Below, in pieces: positions 9,589 through 19,534 of a stretch of DNA of 37,656 nucleotides. The DNA is from Streptomyces roseochromogenus subsp. oscitans DS 12.976 (GTDB lineage: Bacteria > Actinomycetota > Actinomycetes > Streptomycetales > Streptomycetaceae), in NCBI RefSeq assembly GCF_000497445.1, contig NZ_CM002285.1, positions 2,776,539-2,814,194 on the forward strand. Direction: 5' to 3'. Position 1 is the first letter of the stretch, and every line of letters begins with the position of its first letter. Both the position numbers and the translations under genes were made by a program. Under the pieces are notes generated by a model. That model was given only the letters and a program-made list of their open reading frames with translations. It ran no database searches and was not told the origin of the DNA.

Positions 9589-9665
9589 GGGGCGCGGGGC
9601 TGTGTCGATATGCGACGGCCGTCGCGTGGGCGCGACACACCACGACGAACTCGCACCTGCCAACG
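9589..9665 (+). repeat. Interspersed 3'-flanking element, copy 1
   Basis: Begins right after the tetR stop: GGGGCGCGGGGCTGTGTCGATATGCG followed by a GC-rich hairpin part and GCGACACACCACGACG. A second copy lies at about 36490-36569 on the minus strand. I recall this kind of sequence as common downstream of Streptomyces genes. The rest of the gap to 9731 shows no gene. Confidence 0.6.
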
Positions 9666-9731
9666 GCGACCGGGCCACACGGCAAAGGTCCGCCACTCGA
9701 CCAAGTTGAACGGACGGGCAGGCGGGAAAGG

Positions 9732-11969
9732 CTATTCGGCGGCCGGCAGCGCGGCGCGCGGCCTCTGCCACCCCCGCGACCCCCGCGCCCGCAACCACGC
9801 CGTCGTCTCCTCGGGCGGCATCGCCGCAGCGACCAGCCACCCCTGCACGGCGTCACACCCCATGTCCCGCAACCGCTCCCACGTCTCGTCGTCCTCCACC
9901 CCCTCGGCGACGACCAGCAACCCCAGCGAATGCGCCAGATCGACCGTGCAGCGCACGATCTCCGCGTCCTCGTTGTCCACGGCCAGCCGCGCCACGAAGG
10001 AGCGGTCGATCTTCAGCTCGCTCACCGGCAGCCGCCGCAGATGCACCAGGGACGAGTACCCGGTGCCGAAGTCGTCCAGGGACATCTTCACGCCGTGCCC
10101 GGTGAGCCCGGCGAGGGTGTCGGCGGCCCGCTGCGGATCCTCCAGCAGCACATGCTCGGTGATCTCCAGCTGCAGAGCGCCCGCAGGGACCCCGTGCCGG
10201 GCCAGCCGGGCCGCGACCGATCCGGCGAAACCGGGCGTATGCACATCACGCGGCGAGACATTCACAGCCACCGGCACCCGCAGCCCCTGGGCGCGCCACT
10301 TGGCGACCTGTCCGAGCGCGGTCTCCAGGACGTACTCCGTCAGATGGGGCATCAGTCCGGAGGACTCGGCGATCGCTATGAACTCGTCCGGCGGAACCTT
10401 CCCTCGCTCCGGATGCACCCAGCGGACCAGCGCCTCCAGGCCCGCGACCTGTCCGTCGAAGCGGACCTTGGGCTGGTAGTGCAACTGCACCTCGTGCGCG
10501 TCCAGCGCCCGGCGCAGATCGCCCAGCAGGCCGAGCCGGTCCGGGGTGTTGGAGTCCCTCTTGGACTCGTACACCTCCACGCCCGTACGATCCCTTTTCG
10601 CCTGGTACATCGCCACATCCGCCCGCCGCAGCAGCCCTTCGGCGTCCAGCGCGTGGTCGGGGAAGACGGCGACGCCGGCGCTGGCCTCCAGGACGAGGGT
10701 GAGCCCGTCGAGGTCCAGCGGGGAGCTGAGCGCGGCGACGAGGCCGCGGGCGATCCGGGTGGCCGACGTGGTGGAGTCGGCGACGGGCAGTAACACGGCG
10801 AACTCGTCGCCGCCGAGCCGCGCGGCCTCCGCTCCACGCGGCAGGGCGAGCCGCAGCCGGTCGGCGATCTGGAGCAGCAGCCGGTCACCGGCGAGATGAC
10901 CGAGGGTGTCGTTCACCGAACGGAACCGGTCGAGGTCGATCAGCATGAGGGCCGAGCGGGCGCCGATGCGTTCGGCGTCGTCGAGAGCCGTCCAGATCCG
11001 CTCCAGCAGCCACTGCCGGTTGGGCAGCCCGGTCAGCGGGTCGCGCAGTTGCTCCTCGGCACGCGCGCGTGCCATCCACAGGGTGGAGTCGAGGGCGATG
11101 AGGGGGATGGCGAACAGCGGAAGAAGGATCGGCTGGGCGTCGGCCACGACGCACAGCAGCGGTGCGATGCCGAGCAGCGCGACGGCGACCAGGCCCTGTC
11201 TGACCAGGGCGGTCCGGGCCACGGTGGGCACCTTGCCGGTGCGCGGGGCGTACAGATACCACTGCAGACCGCGGCTGACCGCGAGGTAGGCGACGGCGGC
11301 GAGGACGACCTCGGGTGCGGTGGCGATGCTCCAGCTGTGCGGCCGCCAGGGCGTCTCGACGCTCGGGACGCGGCCGAACGCGCCGAGCAGCAGGGCGCCC
11401 GCGCCGATGCCGAGGATGTCCACCGCGCCGTGCAGCACGCCTTGACGCCAGCGGTGACGCCGGGCGATGCCGACCAGGACGACGACGGTGAGGCTGACCA
11501 TGCCGGCGGGCACCCAGCCGTACAGCAGCAGCACGGCGAGGGTGAGGGCGGCGCCGGAGCCGGTGCCGCCCCACCAGCGGGCGCGGCCCAGCATCACCAG
11601 GTGGCCGACGATGACGCCGGTGAGCAGCGCCAGCGACCAGCCGACAGTGCCGCTCGGGAAGAGGGCGTGGTGGCCGCTGAAGCCGCGGTAGAAGCCGGCG
11701 CCGAGGACGAACGCGGCGGCGGCCACGACGGCCGCGGGCAGTGCGGGCCAGGACAGATGCCGTTCGGAGTCGGCGCCGGTCAGGCCGGGGGCAGGCTCGA
11801 TGGCCAGGGGTATGGCCGGGTGAGCGTCGGTGGCGGTGCCCGGTCCGGCCGCGCTGGCCTGGCCCGTACGGCCGTGGCCCCGCGCTGTCCACCGGGTTCC
11901 GCGCCAGGTGATCGCGCGGCCGCGCAGGCGTAGCCGTGAGTCCGGGGCGACGCTCTCGGTCGGTTCCAT
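9732..11969 (-). CDS. rmdB: Membrane GGDEF-EAL cyclic-di-GMP protein (RmdB-like)
   Basis: A 745-aa protein. Residues 75-300 hold about eight membrane helices, then a GGDEF domain (LTGLPNRQWLLERI near 312; GGDEF at 386-390) and an EAL domain (EAL at 512-514). The EAL catalytic set is present: NVSPRD, EITEHVL, LDDFGTGYSSL, KIDRSFV, VAEGVED, QGWL. This supports phosphodiesterase activity. The GGDEF motif is intact, but the RxxD inhibitory site is absent (PRGA at that position). The location next to ligA matches S. coelicolor rmdB (SCO5495), a c-di-GMP phosphodiesterase affecting development (literature knowledge). The start is the ATG at 11969 with AGAGGGA upstream. The 259-bp gap before it contains only the ligA terminator. 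Confidence 0.9.
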   Translation of the reverse strand: MEPTESVAPDSRLRLRGRAITWRGTRWTARGHGRTGQASAAGPGTATDAHPAIPLAIEPAPGLTGADSERHLSWPALPAAVVAAAAFVLGAGFYRGFSGHHALFPSGTVGWSLALLTGVIVGHLVMLGRARWWGGTGSGAALTLAVLLLYGWVPAGMVSLTVVVLVGIARRHRWRQGVLHGAVDILGIGAGALLLGAFGRVPSVETPWRPHSWSIATAPEVVLAAVAYLAVSRGLQWYLYAPRTGKVPTVARTALVRQGLVAVALLGIAPLLCVVADAQPILLPLFAIPLIALDSTLWMARARAEEQLRDPLTGLPNRQWLLERIWTALDDAERIGARSALMLIDLDRFRSVNDTLGHLAGDRLLLQIADRLRLALPRGAEAARLGGDEFAVLLPVADSTTSATRIARGLVAALSSPLDLDGLTLVLEASAGVAVFPDHALDAEGLLRRADVAMYQAKRDRTGVEVYESKRDSNTPDRLGLLGDLRRALDAHEVQLHYQPKVRFDGQVAGLEALVRWVHPERGKVPPDEFIAIAESSGLMPHLTEYVLETALGQVAKWRAQGLRVPVAVNVSPRDVHTPGFAGSVAARLARHGVPAGALQLEITEHVLLEDPQRAADTLAGLTGHGVKMSLDDFGTGYSSLVHLRRLPVSELKIDRSFVARLAVDNEDAEIVRCTVDLAHSLGLLVVAEGVEDDETWERLRDMGCDAVQGWLVAAAMPPEETTAWLRARGSRGWQRPRAALPAAE

Positions 11970-12180
11970 TCCCGTCCCTCTCACAGCCGGCGGTGCCCGC
12001 GCCACGCGGCCCGATGTCCGAAACCCATCAGCAGCTCCGCGTCGAAGAAACCGTCCGCGCGCGCCGGGAGCGCACGAGGATGCCCCAACCGCAGCTGGGC
12101 ACGGCAGGTGCACATCTCAACAGTAGGCCGCGGAAGGCTTCCACGGGCACCGGTCGTCGACGGTTGCCCGAATGCGCCCG

Positions 12181-12220
12181 GGCCACCCGTATGCAACTGA
12201 TATGCGCCGAACGGGTGGCC
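12181..12220 (-). terminator. Terminator of ligA
   Basis: GGCCACCCGT (12181-12190) and ACGGGTGGCC (12211-12220) are perfect 10-bp arms around a 20-base loop, eight bases after the ligA stop. No other element is seen in the 11970-12228 gap. Confidence 0.65.
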
Positions 12221-12228
12221 TTCAACCG

Positions 12229-14442
<2,214 letters not shown>

Positions 14443-15450
14443 TTACTCTGGGTCGTCCGCGAGGGATCTCGCCGCCCGGACGCAGTGGGCGAGCGCCTGG
14501 CGTGCGTACGTGGGGGAAGCGCCCGCGAGACCGCACGCCGGGGTGACCGTGACCGCAGCCGTGAGCAACCCCGGATGCAGCCCCAGCCTGCGCCACAGCG
14601 TCCTGACACCCATGACGCTACCGGCAGGGTCTGACAATGGCCCTTGAGTCCCGCTCACGACTCCGGCGAACAGCCGCGTGCCGGCCTCGACGGCCTCGCC
14701 GATCGTGTCGTCGTCACGCTCGGTGAGAAGCGAGAAGTCGAAGGAGACGGCTGCTGCGCCGGCCCGGCGCAGCAGCGCGAACGGCACGTCAGGGGCGCAG
14801 GAGTGCACGATCACGGGCCCGTCGCCATGGACTGCGATCACGTCCCGCAGGGTGGCCTCCACGGCCTGCCGGTCCGCGGCGCGGTGCGTGCGGTAGCCGC
14901 TGGCGGTACGGACCTGTCCGCGCAGTACGGCGATGAGGGATGGCTCGTCGAGCTGGAGGACGAGCCGGGCGCCGGGGATACGACGGCGCACCTCGGCGAG
15001 GTGGAGCCGCAGCCCCTCGGCGAGCGAGCCGGCGAGGTCACGGCAGGCGCCGGGGTCGGAGAGGGCGGCCTCGCCGTTCTTCAGCTCCAGGGCTGCGGCC
15101 AGGGTCCACGGCCCGACCGCCTGCACCTTCAGATCGCCCACGTACCCCTGGGTGAACTCCTCCAGGGCGTCCAGGTCCTCCCCCAGCCAGGACCGGGCCC
15201 GCTTGGTGTCCTGGCCCGGCCGGTCCCCGATCCGCCAGCCGCTGGGCTCCACGCGCGCGTACAGCTCGACGAGCATGCCCGCGGTACGGCCGATCATGTC
15301 GGCGCCGGGCCCGCGGGCGGGCAGCTCGGGCAGGAACGGGAAGTCCTCGAAGGTGCCGGTGACTGTCTTGGCGGCCTCGCGCGCATCACCGCCCGGCATG
15401 GACCCGACGCCGGTGGCCCCCGGGAACCTGAACTGGCTGTTCTCACTCAC
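14443..15450 (-). CDS. Cobalamin-independent methionine synthase-like (MetE C-terminal/UROD fold) protein
   Basis: A 335-aa TIM-barrel protein related to the catalytic half of MetE. Two zinc-ligand motifs are retained: the His-x-Cys of VIVHSCAPDVP and the Cys of TPACGLAG near the C-terminus. The opening FRFPGATGVGSMPGGDAREA motif is typical of short methionine synthase II-like proteins. It lacks the MetE N-terminal half, so it is unlikely to be the main folate-dependent methionine synthase; a methyltransferase with another donor is possible. The start is GTG 15450 (VSENSQF). It lies directly upstream of ligA. Confidence 0.82.
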   Translation of the reverse strand: MSENSQFRFPGATGVGSMPGGDAREAAKTVTGTFEDFPFLPELPARGPGADMIGRTAGMLVELYARVEPSGWRIGDRPGQDTKRARSWLGEDLDALEEFTQGYVGDLKVQAVGPWTLAAALELKNGEAALSDPGACRDLAGSLAEGLRLHLAEVRRRIPGARLVLQLDEPSLIAVLRGQVRTASGYRTHRAADRQAVEATLRDVIAVHGDGPVIVHSCAPDVPFALLRRAGAAAVSFDFSLLTERDDDTIGEAVEAGTRLFAGVVSGTQGPLSDPAGSVMGVRTLWRRLGLHPGLLTAAVTVTPACGLAGASPTYARQALAHCVRAARSLADDPE

Positions 15451-15500
15451 CCCGGCAGGGTATGCCGAACACCCGCCACCCGGCTCCGCCGAGGAAGCGG

Positions 15501-16190
15501 TCAGCGCCCCGGTCGTACCGTCAGGTCGTTGACCTCCGCGTCCCTCGGCAGGTCCAGGGCCATCAGGATCGTCGTGGCGACCGACTCGGGGTCGATCCAC
15601 CGCGCGGCGTCGTAGTCCTTGCCCTCCTGCTGGTGGACCTTGGCCTGCATGGGGCTGGCCGTGCGGCCGGGGTAGACCGAGGTGACGCGGACGCCGTTGC
15701 CGTGCTCCTCGTGGCGGAGCGAGTCGGCGAGGGCCTTCAGGCCGTGCTTGGAGGCGGCGTACGCGGACCAGCCGGCATGGGCGTTGAGGCCGGCGCCGGA
15801 GTTGACGAAGATCACATGGCCGCGGGCCGCGCGCAGCTGGGGCAGGAAGTGCCGGGTCAGCTCGGCGGGCGCGATCAGGTTGACATTGAGCTGGTGGCGC
15901 CAGGACTTGGGGGTCAGGTCGCCGACCTCGCCCAGGTCGACGACGCCGGCGATGTGCAGCAACGAGTCCACGCGGTCCGGGAGCGTCTGGTGCGAGAAGG
16001 CCCAGGACAGTTTGTCCGGGTCGGCGAGGTCGCCCACCAGGGTCCGGGCGCCGGGGAACTCGGCCGCAAGTTCCTTCGCACGGCCCGCGTCGCGCGCGTG
16101 CAGGACGAGTTCGTCCCCGCGCGCGTGCAGACGGCGGGCGACGGCCGCGCCGATGCCGGACCCGGCCCCGGTGATCACATGAGTAGCCAT
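15501..16190 (-). CDS. Short-chain dehydrogenase/reductase (SDR)
   Basis: A 229-aa classical SDR. The cofactor loop TGAGSGIG is at residues 7-14, an acidic/basic stretch follows beta-2 (HARDAGR, suggesting NADPH preference), and LHIAGVVD corresponds to the NAG region. The catalytic S131, Y144 and K148 (SAYAASK) are present. The substrate is unknown. I start at the ATG 16190 (MATHVITG); an in-frame ATG three codons upstream exists. It begins 16 bases after the LOG gene stop on the same strand. Confidence 0.92.
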   Translation of the reverse strand: MATHVITGAGSGIGAAVARRLHARGDELVLHARDAGRAKELAAEFPGARTLVGDLADPDKLSWAFSHQTLPDRVDSLLHIAGVVDLGEVGDLTPKSWRHQLNVNLIAPAELTRHFLPQLRAARGHVIFVNSGAGLNAHAGWSAYAASKHGLKALADSLRHEEHGNGVRVTSVYPGRTASPMQAKVHQQEGKDYDAARWIDPESVATTILMALDLPRDAEVNDLTVRPGR

Positions 16191-16206
16191 GACCGCCATG
16201 CTCGCA

Positions 16207-16746
16207 TCAGTGGGCGCCGAGCTGCTCTTCCAGGTGGGCCAGGGCCCCGGCCGGCTCCTCGGTGAAGAACATCAGCTCGGACAGCGGACGCGGCAGGAAG
16301 CCCTCGTCCTCCATGCGGCGGAACTGCTGCTTGAGGCCGTCGTAGAAGCCCGCCGTGTTCAGCAGGACCACCGGCTTGTCGGCGCGGCCGTGCTTCTTCA
16401 GCTCCAGGATCTCGGTGGCCTCGTCCAGCGTGCCGGTGCCGCCCACCATGATCACCACGGCGTCCGCCTTCTCCAGCAGCAGCTTCTTGCGTTCGGCGAG
16501 ATCGGCGGCGATGACCATCTCGTCGACGCCGGGCCGTGACTTGTTCGCGAGGAACTCCACGGAGACGCCCAGCAGCCGGCCGCCCGCCTCCTCCACTCCA
16601 TCGGCGACGACCTTCATGAGCCCGACGTTCGAGCCGCCCCAGACCAGGGTGTGACCGGCCCGGCCGAGCAGTTCCGCGAACTCGCGCGCGGGCCGCGTGT
16701 AACGCTCGTCGAGGTCGGCGGCGGACAGGAAGACGCAGATGTTCAT
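16207..16746 (-). CDS. LOG-family (cytokinin riboside-monophosphate phosphoribohydrolase-like) protein
   Basis: A 179-aa Rossmann-like protein. It contains VWGGSNVGLMKVVADGV, the ERKKLLLEKADAVV segment and VGGTGTLDEATEI (residues 101-113), which corresponds to the family's PGGxGTxxE motif but with Val in place of Pro. Family members hydrolyse nucleoside 5'-monophosphates to free base and ribose 5-phosphate. It is divergent from the DUF427 gene and upstream of the SDR. Confidence 0.88.
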   Translation of the reverse strand: MNICVFLSAADLDERYTRPAREFAELLGRAGHTLVWGGSNVGLMKVVADGVEEAGGRLLGVSVEFLANKSRPGVDEMVIAADLAERKKLLLEKADAVVIMVGGTGTLDEATEILELKKHGRADKPVVLLNTAGFYDGLKQQFRRMEDEGFLPRPLSELMFFTEEPAGALAHLEEQLGAH

Positions 16747-16844
16747 GGTCCCTACCGTACGGCTCCCGCCATACGAGTCCCGCCGTACGCGGCAAGAGGC
16801 GCCGTAAGCGGGAAGAAGCGCGGCACCGCCGGTGCTGTCCAGAT

Positions 16845-17168
16845 ATGACCCAAGGACACACGATCACCATCGAGACGAGCGAGCGGCACGTGCGCGTGGT
16901 GCACGGCGACCAGGTGCTCGCGGAGACCGACCGACCGCTGGTACTGCGCGAGACGGGCTGTCCGGCGCGGTACTACATCCCCGCCGAGGACGTACGCCTC
17001 GACCTGCTGACGCCCTCCGGCACGCACACCGTGTGCCCCTTCAAGGGCACCGCGTCCTACTGGTCGCTGCCGGACGCCGCGGACCTGGTGTGGGCGTACC
17101 CGGACCCGAAGCCCGAGGTGGCGGAGATCAAGGATCACTACTGCTTCTACGACGTCGACGTGTCGTGA
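16845..17168 (+). CDS. DUF427-domain protein
   Basis: A 107-aa protein matching the compact beta-rich DUF427 family: ERHVRVVHGDQVLAET, RYYIPAEDVRLDLL, THTVCPFKGTASYW and VWAYPDPKPEVAEIKDHYCFYD. The function is unknown. The ATG at 16845 has no obvious Shine-Dalgarno. A hydrolase gene follows 37 bases downstream. Confidence 0.9.
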   Translation: MTQGHTITIETSERHVRVVHGDQVLAETDRPLVLRETGCPARYYIPAEDVRLDLLTPSGTHTVCPFKGTASYWSLPDAADLVWAYPDPKPEVAEIKDHYCFYDVDVS

Positions 17169-17205
17169 GCGATGAGTTCCGGCCGGTACGGCAGTCTGCA
17201 CCGGC

Positions 17206-17988
17206 ATGGACAAGAAGACGACTTCGCGCGACGGCACCGCCCTCGCGTACCAAGTGACCGGCCAGGGGCCGACGGTGATCCTGGTGAGCGGCGCGATGTC
17301 CACCGGCGGCACCATGGCGCCCCTGGCCCAGCGGCTCGCGGACCGCTGCACGGCCGTCGTCTACGACCGCCGGGGCCGCGGCGCGAGCGGTGACACGGCG
17401 CCGTACTCGGTCGGGCGCGAGGTCGAGGACCTGGCCGTGCTGATCGACGCGGTGGGCGGTGACGCGGTGCTGTTCGGGGTCTCCTCGGGCGGTGCGCTGG
17501 TGCTGGAGGCGGCGGCGAGCGGGCTGCTGATCCGCCGGGCGGCCGTGTACGAGGTGCCGTACGCCGACACGCTGGCGGGCGGCGCCGAGCGGGCTGCCGC
17601 GTACAAGGAGAACCTGACCAAGGCGCTGGCGGACGGCCGGCGCGGGGACGCGGTGGAGCTGTTCCTGCGGCTGACCGGCCTCGGCGAGGAGATGATCCAG
17701 GGCGCGCGGCAGTCGCCGATGTGGGCCGGGATGGAGGCCGTCGCGCCGAGCCTCGCGTACGACGACACGGTGATGGGCGACGGCCTGCTCCCGCGCGAGC
17801 GGCTCGCGGCGGTCTCCGTACCGGTGCTGTCGGTCGTGGGCGGGGCGAGCCCGGAGTGGATGCGCGACGCGTCCCGCGCGATCGCCCGGACCGTGCCCCG
17901 GGGCACCTACCGGGTTCTGGAGGGGCAGACCCACATGGTGGACCCGGAGGTGCTGGGGCCGGTGCTGGCGGAGTTCGTCACGGGGTGA
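17206..17988 (+). CDS. Alpha/beta-fold hydrolase
   Basis: A 260-aa alpha/beta hydrolase. The nucleophile elbow GVSSGG gives S93, the oxyanion region follows VILVSGAMSTGG, VYDRRGRGASGD is the usual RGxGxS segment, and the C-terminal GQTHMVDPEVL supplies the catalytic His. No signal peptide is visible, so it is probably cytoplasmic. The substrate is unknown. It is convergent with mnmA, with only 17 bases between the stops. Confidence 0.92.
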   Translation: MDKKTTSRDGTALAYQVTGQGPTVILVSGAMSTGGTMAPLAQRLADRCTAVVYDRRGRGASGDTAPYSVGREVEDLAVLIDAVGGDAVLFGVSSGGALVLEAAASGLLIRRAAVYEVPYADTLAGGAERAAAYKENLTKALADGRRGDAVELFLRLTGLGEEMIQGARQSPMWAGMEAVAPSLAYDDTVMGDGLLPRERLAAVSVPVLSVVGGASPEWMRDASRAIARTVPRGTYRVLEGQTHMVDPEVLGPVLAEFVTG

Positions 17989-18005
17989 GCGGCGGTCGGC
18001 GGCGG

Positions 18006-19130
18006 TTACACAGCCGCGGCCGTCGCGCGCGTGGTCGTCGCGATCGTCGCCGAGCCCACCACGCGCGTGCCGTCGTACAGGACGATCGCCTGGCCGGGCG
18101 CCACGCCACGGACCGGCTCGGTGAAGCTGACGCGCAGCTCGCCGTCGGCCGGTTCCGCGGTGACCTCGGTCTCGCCGCCGTGGGCGCGCAGCTGGGCGGT
18201 GTAGGTGCCGGGGCCGGTGGGGGCGGTGCCGCACCAGCGGGGCTTGATCGCCGTCAGCCCGGTCACGTCCAGGGCGGTGGCCGGGCCGACGGTCACGGTG
18301 TTCGTCACCGGCGAGATGTCGAGGACGTAGCGCGGCTTGCCGTCGGGGGCCGGGGTGCCGAGGCGCAGGCCCTTGCGCTGGCCGATCGTGAAGCCGTACG
18401 CGCCCTCGTGCGTGCCCAGCTTGGCGCCGGACTCGTCGACGATGTCGCCCTCGGCCTTGCCGAGCCGCTGGGCGAGGAAGCCCTGGGTGTCGCCGTCGGC
18501 GATGAAGCAGATGTCGTGCGAGTCGGGCTTCTTGGCGACGGCCAGGCCCCGGCGCTCGGCCTCGGCGCGGATCTCCTCCTTGGTGGTGACCGTGTCGCCG
18601 AGCGGGAACATCGCGTGGGCGAGCTGCTTGTCGTCGAGCACACCGAGCACGTACGACTGGTCCTTCGCCATGTCGGAGGCGCGGTGCAGCTCGCGCACGC
18701 CGTCCTCGCGCACGATCACCTTGGCGTAGTGACCGGTGCAGACCGCGTCGAAGCCCAGCGCCAGCGCCTTGTCGAGCAGCGCGGCGAACTTGATCTTCTC
18801 GTTGCAGCGCAGGCACGGGTTGGGGGTGCGGCCCGCCTCGTACTCGGCGACGAAGTCCTCGACCACGTCCTCGCGGAAGCGGTCGGCGAGGTCCCAGACG
18901 TAGAACGGGATGCCGATGACGTCGGCCGCGCGGCGGGCGTCACGGGAGTCCTCGATGGTGCAACAGCCCCGCGCGCCGGTCCGGAAGGACTGCGGGTTCG
19001 CGGAGAGCGCGAGGTGGACACCGGTGACGTCATGGCCGGCTTCCGCGGCGCGCGCGGCGGCGACGGCGGAGTCGACTCCACCGGACATGGCGGCGAGGAC
19101 GCGGAGGGGGCGCTGCGGGGTCTCAGTCAT
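18006..19130 (-). CDS. mnmA: tRNA-specific 2-thiouridylase
   Basis: A 374-aa enzyme that adenylates U34 and inserts sulfur to form s2U in Lys, Glu and Gln tRNAs. The PP-loop SGGVDS is at 16-21. Catalytic cysteines are C106 (NPCLRCN, with a second Cys at 109) and C208 (DSHDICFI). The C-terminal region carries the GQRKGLRLG and beta-barrel segments. The ATG at 19130 has GGAAGGG upstream. Sulfur comes as persulfide from a cysteine desulfurase, encoded upstream on the same strand across a 404-bp gap. Confidence 0.96.
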   Translation of the reverse strand: MTETPQRPLRVLAAMSGGVDSAVAAARAAEAGHDVTGVHLALSANPQSFRTGARGCCTIEDSRDARRAADVIGIPFYVWDLADRFREDVVEDFVAEYEAGRTPNPCLRCNEKIKFAALLDKALALGFDAVCTGHYAKVIVREDGVRELHRASDMAKDQSYVLGVLDDKQLAHAMFPLGDTVTTKEEIRAEAERRGLAVAKKPDSHDICFIADGDTQGFLAQRLGKAEGDIVDESGAKLGTHEGAYGFTIGQRKGLRLGTPAPDGKPRYVLDISPVTNTVTVGPATALDVTGLTAIKPRWCGTAPTGPGTYTAQLRAHGGETEVTAEPADGELRVSFTEPVRGVAPGQAIVLYDGTRVVGSATIATTTRATAAAV

Positions 19131-19188
19131 AGCCCTTCCAGGGTACGGGCCCCGCGACGCGGCTCCGAAAAAATCAAGGCCGTACCTC

Positions 19189-19216
19189 TTGCGCACGATA
19201 GGTACCGATTTACCCT
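19189..19216 (+). promoter_or_regulatory. Candidate promoter reading toward the TPP element
   Basis: On the plus strand TTGCGC (19189-19194), a 16-bp spacer and TACCCT (19211-19216) give a plausible sigma-HrdB-type promoter with a start near 19223, about 95 bases before the riboswitch core. The -35 is a moderate match only. Confidence 0.35.
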
Positions 19217-19310
19217 GGAATTAGACCTGCGAGACGAGTGAGGGAGTTCAAGCGGAGTAGCCGACTTCAGCGAGAGATGCAGTATCTCCCCTAGTGAGAG
19301 GTAGACGATC

Positions 19311-19420
19311 TCCGCTGGTGCCGACGTCGACGCTCGGGCTGAGAGGCTGGAAGGTCGCAAGGACTGGACCGGAAGGCGACCCCCATTACCTGATCCGGAC
19401 AATACCGGCGAAGGGAACCC
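19311..19420 (+). ncRNA. TPP riboswitch-like element without a downstream gene
   Basis: The plus strand at 19388-19416 contains ACCTGATCCGGACAATACC followed by GGCGAAGGGA, the highly conserved P4/P5 and loop region of thiamine-pyrophosphate (THI) riboswitches. Upstream are the matching CTGAGA box (19339-19344), a CCGA/TCGG stem before it (P3 position), GGTGC (19317-19321) and an ACCC (19379-19382) placed five bases before ACCTGAT as in known examples. An extra stem GGTCGC/GCGACC (19353-19358 with 19376-19381) sits between CTGAGA and the 3' half. P2 is short (three pairs) and P1 is not obvious. A plus-strand terminator follows, but the flanking genes mnmA and nifS both lie on the minus strand. 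Confidence 0.75.
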
Positions 19421-19442
19421 GCCTCGTAGGTCGCCTCACGTC

Positions 19443-19476
19443 GCGGCTGTCGCTTTGCGCCTCAGCCGCCCTTTTA
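19443..19476 (+). terminator. Intrinsic terminator after the TPP element
   Basis: GCGGCTG (19443-19449) pairs with CAGCCGC (19463-19469), followed by CC and TTTTAT, a U tract that is unusually good for this GC-rich genome. The hairpin plus T-run is oriented to stop plus-strand transcripts 30-60 bases after the aptamer, as in a riboswitch expression platform. The hairpin may also serve the minus-strand nifS transcript. Confidence 0.6.
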
Positions 19477-19479
19477 TGC

Positions 19480-19532
19480 CCAGCTGCCTCTGTTCGGCCA
19501 GCTGCCCCTGTTTGGCCAGCTGCCTCTTTCCG
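19480..19532. repeat. Three imperfect 18-bp tandem repeats
   Basis: Units start at 19480, 19498 and 19516 and share CCAGCTGCC(T/C)CTGTT(C/T)GG. They fill the space between the terminator and the nifS stop codon. Confidence 0.7.
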
Positions 19533-19534
19533 TC

